A stretch of 64,000 bases of DNA from Legionella moravica DSM 19234 (GTDB lineage: Bacteria; Pseudomonadota; Gammaproteobacteria; Legionellales; Legionellaceae). The notes under the pieces are model-generated. The model made no database searches. It worked only from the letters and a program-made list of their open reading frames with translations, and was not told the DNA's origin. The stretch covers positions 1 through 64,000 of the forward strand of contig NZ_KE384001.1 in the NCBI RefSeq assembly GCF_000423305.1, given 5' to 3'. Below, one piece after another: positions 46,127 to 55,997 of this stretch (the stretch's first letter is position 1; each line of letters opens with the position of its first letter). Both the position numbers and the translations under genes were made by a program.

Positions 46127-49100
46127 ATGCAACAACGTTTTGTTCATTTGCGTGTACACACTGAATTTTCTTTGGTTGATGGTTTGGTTCGAGTGAAACC
46201 TTTAATGAAAGCGTTACCGTCCCGGGGAATGTGTGCAGTCGCAGTGACTGATTATTGTAATTTATTCGCTGCCGTCAAGCATTTTAAAACTGGTGTTGAT
46301 GCAGGAATCAAACCCATTATTGGAAGTGATCTTCCTTGTCATAACCCTGAAATACCTGATGTGACGTCTTCTCTTGTTCTATTGTGTGTTAATGCGCAAG
46401 GTTATAAAAACTTAACCTGTCTGGTATCCAAAGCATACCAGGAAGGGCAATACCAAGGTCATCCCAGAGTACAGTTTCAATGGATAGAAGAATATTCTGA
46501 CGGATTAATTGCCCTGTCCGGAGCCAAAGCAGGCGATATTGGGCAGGCAATTTTGGCTAATGATGAAGCGCTTGCTACTCAAAGGGCATTGCATTGGATG
46601 AAGTTATTTCCAAATCGGTTTTATCTGGAGATTCAGCGCACTGGCAGAGCAGATGAAGATTTATACAATGAGAAAGTAATTGCTTTAGCCGACAGATTGC
46701 AATTACCCATAGTGGCAACCAATGATGTCCGTTTTCTTAATCCTGATGACTTTGATGCCCATGAGGCCCGAGTGTGTATTCATGAAGGATATACCTTGGC
46801 CGATCCCCGTCGAGTTCAGCAATACAGTCCACAGCAATATTTACGCTCCGCAGAAGAAATGGAGGCTTTATTTGCCGATTTGCCCAGTGCTATTACCAAC
46901 ACAGTGGAAATCAGTAAACGATGCAATGTGAAATTGAATCTTGGCAATAATTACTTGCCCAATTTCCCTATCCCTGAAGGATCTACCGTTGAAGAGTATT
47001 TGTCTCATTTATCGGAACAGGGCCTTGAGGAACGGTTAAAGCATTTGTTTCGCAATAAATCCGAAGACGAGCTCAATGCATCACGAGGTGAATACGATAA
47101 GCGTCTGCAGATTGAATTAAAAGTTATTAATAACATGGGATTTGCGGGCTATTTTTTAATTGTTGCTGATTTTATTCAATGGGCAAAACAAAACGGTGTT
47201 CCTGTAGGCCCTGGGCGTGGATCGGGTGCTGGATCGTTGGTGGCTTATGCTTTAAAGATTACTGATCTTGATCCACTGGAATTTGAATTGCTTTTTGAGC
47301 GTTTTTTGAATCCTGAACGGGTTTCAATGCCTGACTTTGATATTGATTTTTGCATGGAGGGACGGGATCGGGTTATCGAATATGTTGCTGAAAAATACGG
47401 CAGACAAAGTGTGTCTCAGATTATTACTTTCGGCACCATGGCGGCAAAGGCGGTGGTACGCGATGTGGGTCGTGTCTTTGGTCATCCTTATGGATTTGTT
47501 GATAAATTAGCCAAACTCATTCCTTTTGAAATTGGAATAACCCTAAGCAAAGCAATGGAGCAAGAACCTGAGCTTCAGCGTCGCTACGATGAAGAAGAAG
47601 ACGTTAAAGAATTAATTGATCTTGCTTTAAAACTGGAAGGAATCACACGAAATGCAGGCAAGCATGCAGGGGGAGTAGTCATTGCTCCATCGCAACTTAC
47701 TGACTTTACAGCCATTTATTGTGAGGAAGGATCGGCACAAATCGTCAGCCAATTTGATAAGGATGACGTTGAGGCAGCAGGATTGGTCAAATTCGACTTT
47801 TTAGGTTTGCGAACGCTTACCATCATCGATTGGGCTTTGGCGACAGTAAATAAACAACGTGAACAGGCTGGTTTGCCTCCAGTAGATATTAGCCATATAC
47901 CCATTGATGATACCGCCACTTTTGATCTGCTGAAGGCCTGTAAGACAACGGCTGTGTTTCAGCTTGAATCACGCGGCATGAAGGAATTGATTAACCGATT
48001 ACAACCCGATTGCTTTGAGGAAATCATCGCTTTGGTTGCTTTATTCCGCCCCGGTCCCTTGCAGTCAGGGATGGTGGATGATTTTATCGATCGAAAACAT
48101 GGCCGGGCTGCGGTGGATTACCCTCATCCTGATTTGGAGCCTATTCTAAAACCTACTTATGGGGTTATTTTATATCAGGAACAGGTCATGCAGATTGCTC
48201 AGGTACTGGCAAATTATACCCTGGGTGCAGCAGACATGTTACGAAGAGCCATGGGTAAGAAAAAACCCGAAGAGATGGCTCAGCAGCGTGCAATTTTTAC
48301 CAAGGGAGCTACAGAGCGGGGTGTAGATGAAGACGTAGCGACTCACATTTTTGACTTGATGGAAAAATTCGCGGGATACGGCTTTAATAAATCGCATTCT
48401 GCAGCGTACGCTTTAGTGGCTTATCAAACGGCATGGTTAAAAGCGCATTATCCAGCGGCCTTCATGGCTGCTGTAATGTCTTCTGATATGGATAATACGG
48501 ATAAAGTAGTTACTTTTATTGATGAATGTGCGCATATGAAACTTAAAGTGTTGCCGCCATCCATCAATCACTCCATGTATCCTTTTACGGTAAGTGATGA
48601 CGCTACAATTATTTACGGTTTGGGTGCTATAAAAGGGGTAGGGGAGTCTGCTATTGATTGTATCACTCAGGAACGTTCATTGAGTGGAGCATATAGCGAT
48701 TTATTCAGTTTTTGCCAAAGGCTGGACTTACGCAAGGTAAACAGGCGGGTTCTGGAAGCCTTAATTAAAAGCGGTGCATTTGATGATTGGCAGGTTGAGC
48801 GGGCGGTATTAACTGCTTCTCTGGAAAAAGCTTTAAAAGTGGCTGAAAAAGAGCATCAGAATCAATCGAGCGGGCAATTTGATTTATTTTCCCTCTTGGA
48901 TGATAAAGCTGATGAACAGGATTACATCCCTTCCAAACCTTGGTCGGACGCTCAGCGGCTGGAAGGGGAGCGGGAAGTATTAGGATTTTATCTGACAGGT
49001 CACCCAGCTGATCAGTACCGACGTGAGTTTGGTGATTTTATTGTTCCCATGAGTCAATTGAATCCTTCCATGCATAAAAAGGCTAATATTTGCGCACAGG

Positions 49101-49573
49101 TTACCGCGATTCGTAAAATCATAACCAAACGCGGCAAAAAATTAGTGATTATCGGCATGGACGATTCTACCGCAAGGATGGATGTGGTTGTATTTGGCGA
49201 AGTATTTGATTTCTTTAGCGAACCTCTGGCAACAGGAGACATGTTGGTGGTAGAAGGTGAAGTCGCCCATGATGATTATAATGGGGGAGTAAAGATGACG
49301 GCAACTCATCTTTACAGCATTCCATCCGCAAGGACCAGATTTGCCCGATGCCTTGAATTAAGATTAAGTCAGTCCAGTCAATCTGTATTGCCTGCGATTC
49401 AATCCATTTTAAAAGCACATTCGGGTAATTGCGTTGTGCAGTTTTCTTATACTAACGAACATGCAAGAGCACATCTGAGTCTGGCACAAAAATGGCACGT
49501 AACCCCAAGCGATGAGCTGATTGGGCTTTTAATTAATGCTTTGGGTGAAGAACATGTGGCAATGCGTTATTGA
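46127..49573 (+). CDS. dnaE: DNA polymerase III alpha subunit DnaE
   Basis: The 1148-residue replicative polymerase (C-family). The N-terminal PHP domain starts FVHLRVHTEFSLVDGLVRV. The palm has PVGPGRGSGAGSLVAYAL near 363 and the catalytic aspartates in PDFDIDFCMEGR near 402-413, equivalent to the E. coli D401/D403 pair. HAGGVVIAPSQL, the fingers region and GYGFNKSHSAAYALVAYQT are present. The C-terminus has the OB-fold and tau-binding region (GKKLVIIGMDDSTARMDVVVF). Length is normal. The ribosome binding site is weak. It has its own position after a 145-base gap, so is probably expressed independently of the transporter. Confidence 0.98.
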   Translation: MQQRFVHLRVHTEFSLVDGLVRVKPLMKALPSRGMCAVAVTDYCNLFAAVKHFKTGVDAGIKPIIGSDLPCHNPEIPDVTSSLVLLCVNAQGYKNLTCLVSKAYQEGQYQGHPRVQFQWIEEYSDGLIALSGAKAGDIGQAILANDEALATQRALHWMKLFPNRFYLEIQRTGRADEDLYNEKVIALADRLQLPIVATNDVRFLNPDDFDAHEARVCIHEGYTLADPRRVQQYSPQQYLRSAEEMEALFADLPSAITNTVEISKRCNVKLNLGNNYLPNFPIPEGSTVEEYLSHLSEQGLEERLKHLFRNKSEDELNASRGEYDKRLQIELKVINNMGFAGYFLIVADFIQWAKQNGVPVGPGRGSGAGSLVAYALKITDLDPLEFELLFERFLNPERVSMPDFDIDFCMEGRDRVIEYVAEKYGRQSVSQIITFGTMAAKAVVRDVGRVFGHPYGFVDKLAKLIPFEIGITLSKAMEQEPELQRRYDEEEDVKELIDLALKLEGITRNAGKHAGGVVIAPSQLTDFTAIYCEEGSAQIVSQFDKDDVEAAGLVKFDFLGLRTLTIIDWALATVNKQREQAGLPPVDISHIPIDDTATFDLLKACKTTAVFQLESRGMKELINRLQPDCFEEIIALVALFRPGPLQSGMVDDFIDRKHGRAAVDYPHPDLEPILKPTYGVILYQEQVMQIAQVLANYTLGAADMLRRAMGKKKPEEMAQQRAIFTKGATERGVDEDVATHIFDLMEKFAGYGFNKSHSAAYALVAYQTAWLKAHYPAAFMAAVMSSDMDNTDKVVTFIDECAHMKLKVLPPSINHSMYPFTVSDDATIIYGLGAIKGVGESAIDCITQERSLSGAYSDLFSFCQRLDLRKVNRRVLEALIKSGAFDDWQVERAVLTASLEKALKVAEKEHQNQSSGQFDLFSLLDDKADEQDYIPSKPWSDAQRLEGEREVLGFYLTGHPADQYRREFGDFIVPMSQLNPSMHKKANICAQVTAIRKIITKRGKKLVIIGMDDSTARMDVVVFGEVFDFFSEPLATGDMLVVEGEVAHDDYNGGVKMTATHLYSIPSARTRFARCLELRLSQSSQSVLPAIQSILKAHSGNCVVQFSYTNEHARAHLSLAQKWHVTPSDELIGLLINALGEEHVAMRY

Positions 49574-49647
49574 TTAACGGGCTTAATACTTTCGAAGTTG
49601 ACGTGTTGCTTAAATTCATATTGCTTTGAATGGTGATGGTACAAAAT

Positions 49648-49671
49648 AGGCTCCCGTATTTTGGGGAGCCT
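49648..49671. terminator. Terminator hairpin between dnaE and convergent gene
   Basis: AGGCTCCC (49648-49655) pairs with GGGAGCCT (49664-49671) around an 8-base loop. On the minus strand it is followed by ATTTTGT, so it most likely terminates the minus-strand gene ending at 49707 and may also stop dnaE transcripts. Confidence 0.6.
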
Positions 49672-49706
49672 GGTGGACACATCATGGAACAGTTCCAGTA
49701 TTGCTC

Positions 49707-50987
49707 TTAAATTGTCGCAACAACTTCAGATGGAGTTGAGCTTGCAGCTTGAGCTACTTCCAGAGAGCTCAAAGGGCTTAATTTTAGTTTTAACTGTTCA
49801 AGGACTTCCGGGGGAAGTTGAATGCCGGTATCAGGAATTGTAAATTCTTCACCATTGATGTACAAACTACCGTCTTTCATTTCAACGGATTGCAGATCCT
49901 GATGATGTTCCAGGGTGGGATCTGATTCTGGGAGGAATTTTATTTCCATGCCACTGATCATGTTGGCTCCGTCTTTAATGCGAATACCTGTTGTAGTATT
50001 TGGGGTATCAGAATAATAAGCACCAAGTACAGCACAAGCTTTCCAAAGTAAATTATAGGCTGCATCAAGCGGTAAACCGACTCCCATGCCCACTCCTTGA
50101 CCTACTATGCCCATCGCGGTGCTCAGTATGTGAGCCAAGCTGATGCTGCAAAAAGTAGTAATGAGTTTGCAGGCTATAACCTGAGAAAATAAAGCGACTC
50201 CCATTGGTCCTGCAGACCCAACCATGAGCAATGAGCTGCCAATAAGTGCAGTGAGCTGAAACTTCAGGGGGATTACCTGGACTGAATCGCTGACCATTTG
50301 GCCGCCCATACATCCTAAAGTTGCTCCAGTATACGCGAAGGCTGCTCCAAACATAGGTTGAGTGATTGAGGTGATCGGGTAATTTTTATATGGATTTTCC
50401 GCACGGGATTGTTTGCACGTTTCACTCAAAAATTTGGAAAATTTGTTCCACTCATCCTCAGAAAAAGGGTCCATACCGGCTTCTCGAAGTTTTTTATTGG
50501 CATCACTGAGTGCCATTAGGGAGGAGTTAATAAATCGATTCGCAGCCATAAAACAGATTAATTTGTCGTCATCTTCAAGATAGTTTTCATCGTTTATGCC
50601 TAAATCTCGATTAATTAATTTATACAAGACTGAATGGCTTTTTGGCATGGAAATTTGCGATTGGACGTACATGCACGCAGCAACCATGATTCTGGAAGCA
50701 ATAAAATGAGCTTCCAACTGACCGGCCCAGAGATCTACATTTTGTCTCATGGCTTGAATTTGAGCGTCTTGAAGCAAATTGGCGGAAAAGACGACCAGCA
50801 TTTTTTTTATAAATTTTGTTTGAGCATCACGTGCTACTACATCTGTTCCGCCTAAAATGATGGGAGTACCAAAAATTGATGGTGATTTATCGAGGTCGAC
50901 TTTTCGTTCTTTTTGATAATTATCGCGTAAAAAATTGATACTTGTGAATGCACCAGGTGGTAAAATATAACGCATAATAGACCTCAT
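49707..50987 (-). CDS. Unrecognised protein with glycine-rich membrane region, effector candidate
   Basis: 426 residues. The first 210 are soluble and helical. Residues about 219-302 are hydrophobic and very Gly/Ala/Met-rich in three stretches (YTGATLGCMGGQMV; LIGSSLLMVGSAGPMGVALF; TAMGIVGQGVGMGVGLPL), possibly membrane hairpins. The C-terminal 100 residues are polar, ending SLEVAQAASSTPSEVVATI. No signal peptide. The ATG at 50987 follows GAGG. No family recognised. The layout (soluble N-terminus, paired hydrophobic segments, polar tail) resembles membrane-targeting Legionella effectors, but this is inference. Confidence 0.72.
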   Translation of the reverse strand: MRSIMRYILPPGAFTSINFLRDNYQKERKVDLDKSPSIFGTPIILGGTDVVARDAQTKFIKKMLVVFSANLLQDAQIQAMRQNVDLWAGQLEAHFIASRIMVAACMYVQSQISMPKSHSVLYKLINRDLGINDENYLEDDDKLICFMAANRFINSSLMALSDANKKLREAGMDPFSEDEWNKFSKFLSETCKQSRAENPYKNYPITSITQPMFGAAFAYTGATLGCMGGQMVSDSVQVIPLKFQLTALIGSSLLMVGSAGPMGVALFSQVIACKLITTFCSISLAHILSTAMGIVGQGVGMGVGLPLDAAYNLLWKACAVLGAYYSDTPNTTTGIRIKDGANMISGMEIKFLPESDPTLEHHQDLQSVEMKDGSLYINGEEFTIPDTGIQLPPEVLEQLKLKLSPLSSLEVAQAASSTPSEVVATI

Positions 50988-51502
50988 ATCCTTTGATGAA
51001 TTTCCTTATGTGTTTTTTATATTACTAATTCATTGATTAATTGCAATCATATTTGGTTATTTTTTATTAAATAAATTTATAAAATTCAATCAATTCATTT
51101 TATTTGTATTTTAACTTATTGAAATGATGATTTTTTTGAGGATTATGGTACTTTTAGCAAAGGGTTTCTTCTTAAGCGAGTTTGTTCACCGTTCCGGTAT
51201 TGACCTACGATGACTGGTGCCTGTGAGATCTTTACTCTTTATAAGTTTATCATCCCCGCTTTCATGAGGATAACGTAAAAATGTGAGGATAGTTCTGAAA
51301 CAAGTTGAGAGTGGTTAGGTGTTAATCGAAGTATGGTCAACACGAAGTGGTCTTGTAAGGAACAATAAATCTCTTGGGAAACTGATTGCCGTGTGAGGTT
51401 TAATGATGCCCATGACCTGTGGCTTGCTTTATAAATCATTCCAGTTGTTTGTCGAGTTTGGGAATTGATTTAAGGTGTTTAAATCGTTTTGGGAAGTTTA
51501 AT
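50988..51502. other. AT-rich intergenic region
   Basis: 515 bases between divergent genes. 50988-51120 is very AT-rich and probably contains the promoter of the minus-strand gene. A 66-codon minus-strand frame at 51239-51439 has no ribosome binding site or recognisable product. At about 51248-51275 a degenerate palindrome (CATCCCCGC ... GAGGATAACG) may be an eroded REP-like element. Nothing else seen. Confidence 0.5.
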
Positions 51503-52390
51503 ATGATCGAATTACAGAATCACTCCATCAAGGTACGTTTTATGGACAGGTTAATTAATTTCTTTTTACTCCTGAGGGTATCGCATTGGAGTAAGTCTGT
51601 ATTTGTTATGCTGGGCTATTTCTATACTCCCGTGCCAGGCTATCTGGTTCCTGCCTTATTGGCTTCGCTTTCTTTTTGTCTTATTTCCAGTGCTGTCTAT
51701 ATTTATAATGATATTCAGGACCGAGATGAAGACAGTTTACATCCCTATAAATGCCATAGGCCTTTGGCTAGTGATCAGATCACTGTATCTGATGCTATTT
51801 TTATGTTGTTTTTTTTGTTAGTTACCGGACTGGTTCTTGGCGCCCTGATTTCAAAACAATTGGCTATTATTTTAACAGCCTATTTGTTGGTTAATCTGGC
51901 ATATAACCATGTGTTAAAATTAATTCCAATCCTTGATGTGGCCTGTATTGCTTTGGGGTTTATGTTAAGAGTACTGGCAGGAACGGTAGGTATAGGCGTT
52001 GCTATTTCTGGTTGGTTGATAGTCGCAGCAACCTTGCTCAGTTTATTTATCGCATTGAACAAGCGTCAATTGGAAATGCATTTGGGTTTAAAGAATTCTA
52101 CCCGGAATGTATTGAGGAAATATAACCCCACACTGCTGCAACGACTCATAGTGGGTACAGGATTAGCCAGTTTTGTTACTTACTTGTTTTATACGGTTTA
52201 TGCACGAGGCGAGTCCTTTTTCTTCATATTAACTCTGCCATTTGCGGCTATAGCTCTTTGGCGTTTTGCCTGGTTATCTAACCGGAATGTTGAAAATGAT
52301 GATCCTGTTAATGTATTTCTTGGTGATCGTTTATCGCGAATCAATCTGTATTGTTTTGTCATTCTTACCTTCATGGCATTGACCTCATGA
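51503..52390 (+). CDS. UbiA-family prenyltransferase, decaprenyl-phosphate phosphoribosyltransferase-like
   Basis: 295 residues from the ATG at 51503 after GGGAAG; an upstream in-frame start at 51419 is less likely. A polytopic membrane protein with the first UbiA motif as NDIQDRDEDSLHPYKCHRP (about 68-86) and the second around DVACIALGFMLRVLAGTVG (about 145-163). The HP-K-RPLA spacing is typical of 5-phosphoribosyl-1-diphosphate:decaprenyl-phosphate phosphoribosyltransferases (mycobacterial Rv3806c type). These make polyprenyl-phospho-ribose on the way to the arabinofuranose donor. The ATGA overlap with the next glycosyltransferase gene supports a shared pathway. Quinone prenylation is less likely from motif and context. 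Confidence 0.85.
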   Translation: MIELQNHSIKVRFMDRLINFFLLLRVSHWSKSVFVMLGYFYTPVPGYLVPALLASLSFCLISSAVYIYNDIQDRDEDSLHPYKCHRPLASDQITVSDAIFMLFFLLVTGLVLGALISKQLAIILTAYLLVNLAYNHVLKLIPILDVACIALGFMLRVLAGTVGIGVAISGWLIVAATLLSLFIALNKRQLEMHLGLKNSTRNVLRKYNPTLLQRLIVGTGLASFVTYLFYTVYARGESFFFILTLPFAAIALWRFAWLSNRNVENDDPVNVFLGDRLSRINLYCFVILTFMALTS

Positions 52391-53898
52391 AATCTGGTTT
52401 TAAATGGTATGACAGTATTGGGGTCGTGCTGTTTTTTTATTTGTTGGTTTTACAAGTTCAGGCTATCTGGCCGTTTACCGTAGACGATATGTACATCTCT
52501 TTACGTTATGCCAAAAATTGGGCTTCTGGAGATGGGTTACTATGGAATATTGACTCACCACCAGTTGAAGGATATTCCAATTTTAGTTTTGTTGTATTGG
52601 GAGCGTTGGCTTTACTGTTCAATGGAAATCCAATTGTTTCTTTAAAAATAGCCGGTTTTCTTGGTTTGGTGGGTACTTGTTTTTTTCTTTTTCTGATCAC
52701 CAGATTCTGGTTTTCAAAACGTGAGTCTCTGATACCCTGTATCGTTTTATTATTATACAAGGGACAAATCATCTGGGCTGTGAGCGGGTTTGAGACTACT
52801 GTCTATCAAGCTTTAATATGTGGTTCTGTTTATTTTATTTTTCGGGGACTGGGATATGCTTTATCTCCAGGAGGACGAAGCGAAATTCGATGTTTCAACT
52901 TGTTTCTTGCGGGTATTTCTCTTGCCCTGGCTGGAATGACTCGTCCTGAAGCACCTGCTTTGATGATCGTGTTTTTTATTTTAATGTGCTGGGATAAGCC
53001 CGATACCCAGTTATCTCGTCATAGGAAAGGGGTGCTGTGCTTTGTTGTTTCTATACTGTTGTTCTATCTGCCTTATTTTCTCTGGCGCTTGCATTATTAT
53101 GGCTATTTGTTCCCAAACTCGGTGTACTGTAAAGGTTTTACAGAGACCTTTTTATATGAACTGGATGTTAATTATCTTAAATTAATTGGGCCTTTTGCTG
53201 TTTTGTCTATTCCTGCCTTGATACTGAAATGGGATAAACGCTATCTTTTCTTATGCCTACCCAGCATTGCTTATCTGGTTATGTTACGCGATGCAGATCC
53301 TGTTGTGGCTTTTGATAATCGTCTTTTTTTACCAGCTTTTACACTGTTCCTACCTTTGGCCTTCAAAGGCCTGTTCGAGCTTTATTTGTGTTGGTTCAAA
53401 AAAAAGGAGGCCATTAACTCATTCGTGTTTTATCTTGTTTTATTTGCTGTGCTTGCTCTGTTTATGCCCTGGATGTCTTTGGCACAATATCGCTATTTTA
53501 GCGAAAATCCTGTTCGAGGCGAGCAGTTACGAATGTCGGTTATTCAATGGTTAACAGATCATGGGCAGGTTGGTGACAGGGTTGTGTTAGGTGATTCAGG
53601 TTTGATTCCTTATATGAGTCCACTTCATTATATTGATTCTTATTGCTTGAACAATTTATCTATGGCGCACTATCCGAAACAGCAACGATACAATCAATTC
53701 TGCTATCAAATTTTAACTGAAAGACCGGAAATTATTATTTTGACCTCGTTGATTAAAAATGGCCAAGTAATCTACACACCAAGCGATGCGTGTTTAAAAG
53801 TAGAGCTCAATAATCAAAGTGATTATAAATTAGTCAATTCATTTGAGGCAGTAAATCCCGATTCAAAATACCGATATGAATTGTTTACGAATTTTTAA
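52387..53898 (+). CDS. GT-C glycosyltransferase, AftB-like
   Basis: 503 residues from the ATG at 52387, overlapping the upstream stop by 4 bases. Multi-spanning protein with a short N-terminal helix, then a DDMYISLRYAKNWASG segment near 26-41 followed by GLLWNIDSPPVEGYSN. The DD and RYAxNxAxGxGLxWN...VEGYxN pattern is characteristic of GT-C polyprenyl-phosphate-sugar-dependent transferases and recalls mycobacterial arabinofuranosyltransferase AftB. About 10 hydrophobic helices precede a C-terminal soluble domain of about 120 residues. Likely moves a pentofuranose from a lipid carrier to a glycan or protein outside the inner membrane. Acceptor unknown. Confidence 0.8.
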   Translation: MKSGFKWYDSIGVVLFFYLLVLQVQAIWPFTVDDMYISLRYAKNWASGDGLLWNIDSPPVEGYSNFSFVVLGALALLFNGNPIVSLKIAGFLGLVGTCFFLFLITRFWFSKRESLIPCIVLLLYKGQIIWAVSGFETTVYQALICGSVYFIFRGLGYALSPGGRSEIRCFNLFLAGISLALAGMTRPEAPALMIVFFILMCWDKPDTQLSRHRKGVLCFVVSILLFYLPYFLWRLHYYGYLFPNSVYCKGFTETFLYELDVNYLKLIGPFAVLSIPALILKWDKRYLFLCLPSIAYLVMLRDADPVVAFDNRLFLPAFTLFLPLAFKGLFELYLCWFKKKEAINSFVFYLVLFAVLALFMPWMSLAQYRYFSENPVRGEQLRMSVIQWLTDHGQVGDRVVLGDSGLIPYMSPLHYIDSYCLNNLSMAHYPKQQRYNQFCYQILTERPEIIILTSLIKNGQVIYTPSDACLKVELNNQSDYKLVNSFEAVNPDSKYRYELFTNF

Positions 53899-53963
53899 TG
53901 CGATGATGAGTAACATGGTGTAACATCCTTTTTTATTATAATGGATTTAACCCTGTATCTTAT

Positions 53964-55832
53964 ATGAAACAACGAATAAAATTATTTATAGCAAAATTAC
54001 TGTCCAAGTTTCCAGTTATCCTGTTTGATATAACCGCAATCCCAGTAGCATGGTATGCCGCATATTGGTTACGATACAACATGCAACCGTATCCTAGCAT
54101 GTTAACCTCAACACATTCTTTTGTTGCTTTAGCTTTACTGTTTGTTGTTCAAGTCAGCTGTTATTATTATTTTAAAATTTATCGTGGATTATGGCGCTTC
54201 TCATCGCTAAATGATGTGATCCGTATTTTAAAAGCTACGGTTTCCGCCATGATTTTGGTTATCCCTGTTTTTTATGCCACTTCAATATTGCAGCATTTGT
54301 CCCGATCAGTCTTTCCATTATATTGTATGATTCTGGCGTCCATACTCTGCGGCGGTCGGTTGTTGGTTCGGTTACGATGGGACAGAAGAGGGCGAAACGA
54401 TAAAATATCCGATGTCAAAAGAGTATTGATTGTTGGAGCCGGTCAGGCAGGAGAGGGATTGGTTCGAGACTTAAAACGCAGCAGCTACTATCAACCCATA
54501 GGTTTTGTTGATGACAACATTAGCAAGCGTGGTTTGGAAGTTCATGGGGTGAGGGTCTTGGGAACCACCCGTCAAATCGCTGATTTAGTCAGACAAAATG
54601 TTGTCGATCTGATTTTTATTGCTATACCTTCAGCTCGATCAGCAACCATGCGCAGAATAGTGACTCTATGTGAAACGAGTAATGTGCCCTTTAGAACGTT
54701 GCCCAGTATTTCTGCTTTGGCTGCAGGGCGGGTCGAGGTTAATGCCTTGCGACCTGTAAATATTGAAGATCTACTAGGAAGGGATCAGGTCACTCTGGAG
54801 TGGGACAAAATAGCCACCACAATATCTGGAAAACGTGTATTAATTACCGGTGGCGGTGGTTCAATTGGTTCTGAGTTGTGTCGTCAAGTGATGGCATTAA
54901 ATCCTGAAAGTCTTGCTGTAGTCGAAAATTCCGAATTTAATCTGTATCAGATTGAGCAAGAACTTAAGTTGAATTTTCCCGAAATTCCTATTGATCTAGC
55001 TTTAATCAGTGTCACAGATGAAGTCGCAATAAATCACGTCTTTCAGCGATTTCAACCTGAAATTGTCTTTCATGCGGCGGCTTATAAACACGTGCCCATG
55101 TTACAAAATCAAATTCGAGTGGCTGTATTTAATAATGTTTTGGGCACGCAGGTGGTTGCTAAAGCCAGTGTCGCTATGGGTGTAGAGAAATTTATATTAA
55201 TTTCTACCGATAAAGCCGTTAATCCAACCAATATTATGGGGACCACCAAGCGAGTTGCCGAGATTTACTGCCAGAATCTGAATATTCGGGTTGAAACGCA
55301 ATTTATTACAGTCCGTTTTGGTAATGTTTTAGGATCTGCTGGCTCGGTAGTTCCCTTGTTTCAAAAACAATTGCAGGCAGGTGGGCCTTTGACCGTTACT
55401 CATCCTGATATGCAACGTTATTTCATGACTATTCCTGAGGCCTGCCAATTGATCCTGCAAGCTATGGTTAATGGGCATGGTGGTGAAATATTCGTTCTTG
55501 ATATGGGCGATCCAGTCAAAATCAGTTATCTGGCAGAGCAAATGATCCGACTGGCTGGCAAGGAGCCCGGAAAAGATATAACGATTGAATACACTGGATT
55601 GCGTCCTGGTGAAAAAATGTATGAAGAACTGTTTCATGAGACAGAGCAATTAGCATCTACAGAACATGAAAAGCTGTTTAAAGCTCGATTTAGAGAACTG
55701 GATTGGCATGAGTTAACTCAAACCATGCGCATGCTGAATACAGCCTGCTATGAACATCAGGATGATGAGCTATTAATTCTGCTGAAAAGTTTGGTCCCCG
55801 AGTTTCAATTGGATACCATGGTCACGGCATAA
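53964..55832 (+). CDS. Membrane nucleotide-sugar 4,6-dehydratase, CapD/WbpM type
   Basis: 622 residues. Four N-terminal membrane helices (about 1-125) are followed by a CoA-binding-like Rossmann domain (RVLIVGAGQAGEGLVRDL near 152) and a catalytic SDR domain with GGGGSIGSELCRQ near 294. The catalytic region reads STDKAVNPTNIMGTTKR, with Met in place of the SDR Tyr, as in the Ser-Met-Lys triad described for WbpM-type enzymes. Family members convert UDP-GlcNAc to a 4-keto-6-deoxy sugar for QuiNAc, FucNAc or related residues in O-antigen or glycoprotein. It follows the glycosyltransferase by 65 bases and probably shares its operon. Confidence 0.93.
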   Translation: MKQRIKLFIAKLLSKFPVILFDITAIPVAWYAAYWLRYNMQPYPSMLTSTHSFVALALLFVVQVSCYYYFKIYRGLWRFSSLNDVIRILKATVSAMILVIPVFYATSILQHLSRSVFPLYCMILASILCGGRLLVRLRWDRRGRNDKISDVKRVLIVGAGQAGEGLVRDLKRSSYYQPIGFVDDNISKRGLEVHGVRVLGTTRQIADLVRQNVVDLIFIAIPSARSATMRRIVTLCETSNVPFRTLPSISALAAGRVEVNALRPVNIEDLLGRDQVTLEWDKIATTISGKRVLITGGGGSIGSELCRQVMALNPESLAVVENSEFNLYQIEQELKLNFPEIPIDLALISVTDEVAINHVFQRFQPEIVFHAAAYKHVPMLQNQIRVAVFNNVLGTQVVAKASVAMGVEKFILISTDKAVNPTNIMGTTKRVAEIYCQNLNIRVETQFITVRFGNVLGSAGSVVPLFQKQLQAGGPLTVTHPDMQRYFMTIPEACQLILQAMVNGHGGEIFVLDMGDPVKISYLAEQMIRLAGKEPGKDITIEYTGLRPGEKMYEELFHETEQLASTEHEKLFKARFRELDWHELTQTMRMLNTACYEHQDDELLILLKSLVPEFQLDTMVTA

Positions 55833-55997
55833 ATAGGATCTAATACCCAGAAAAATAGAACATTGTTTTAAAATGCTTTTTTTTGTAAGGTACTTTAATC
55901 AATGAGCTATTTTAGTCAATTAAGACCTGATTATGCAGACGGAATAGGCTAAGTAGCGTGTTAGAGAATTAAATTTTATCAGGGATGAATACAATTT

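Noticed and set aside
50988-51120. Possible PmrA box in the AT-rich region upstream of the gene at 49707-50987
   Set aside because: Only scattered TTAAT motifs; no tandem half-sites with the 2-base spacing.
51239-51439. A 66-codon minus-strand frame in the gap before the UbiA-like gene
   Set aside because: No ribosome binding site and no recognisable product; part of it reads through a degenerate palindrome, so it is probably not a gene.
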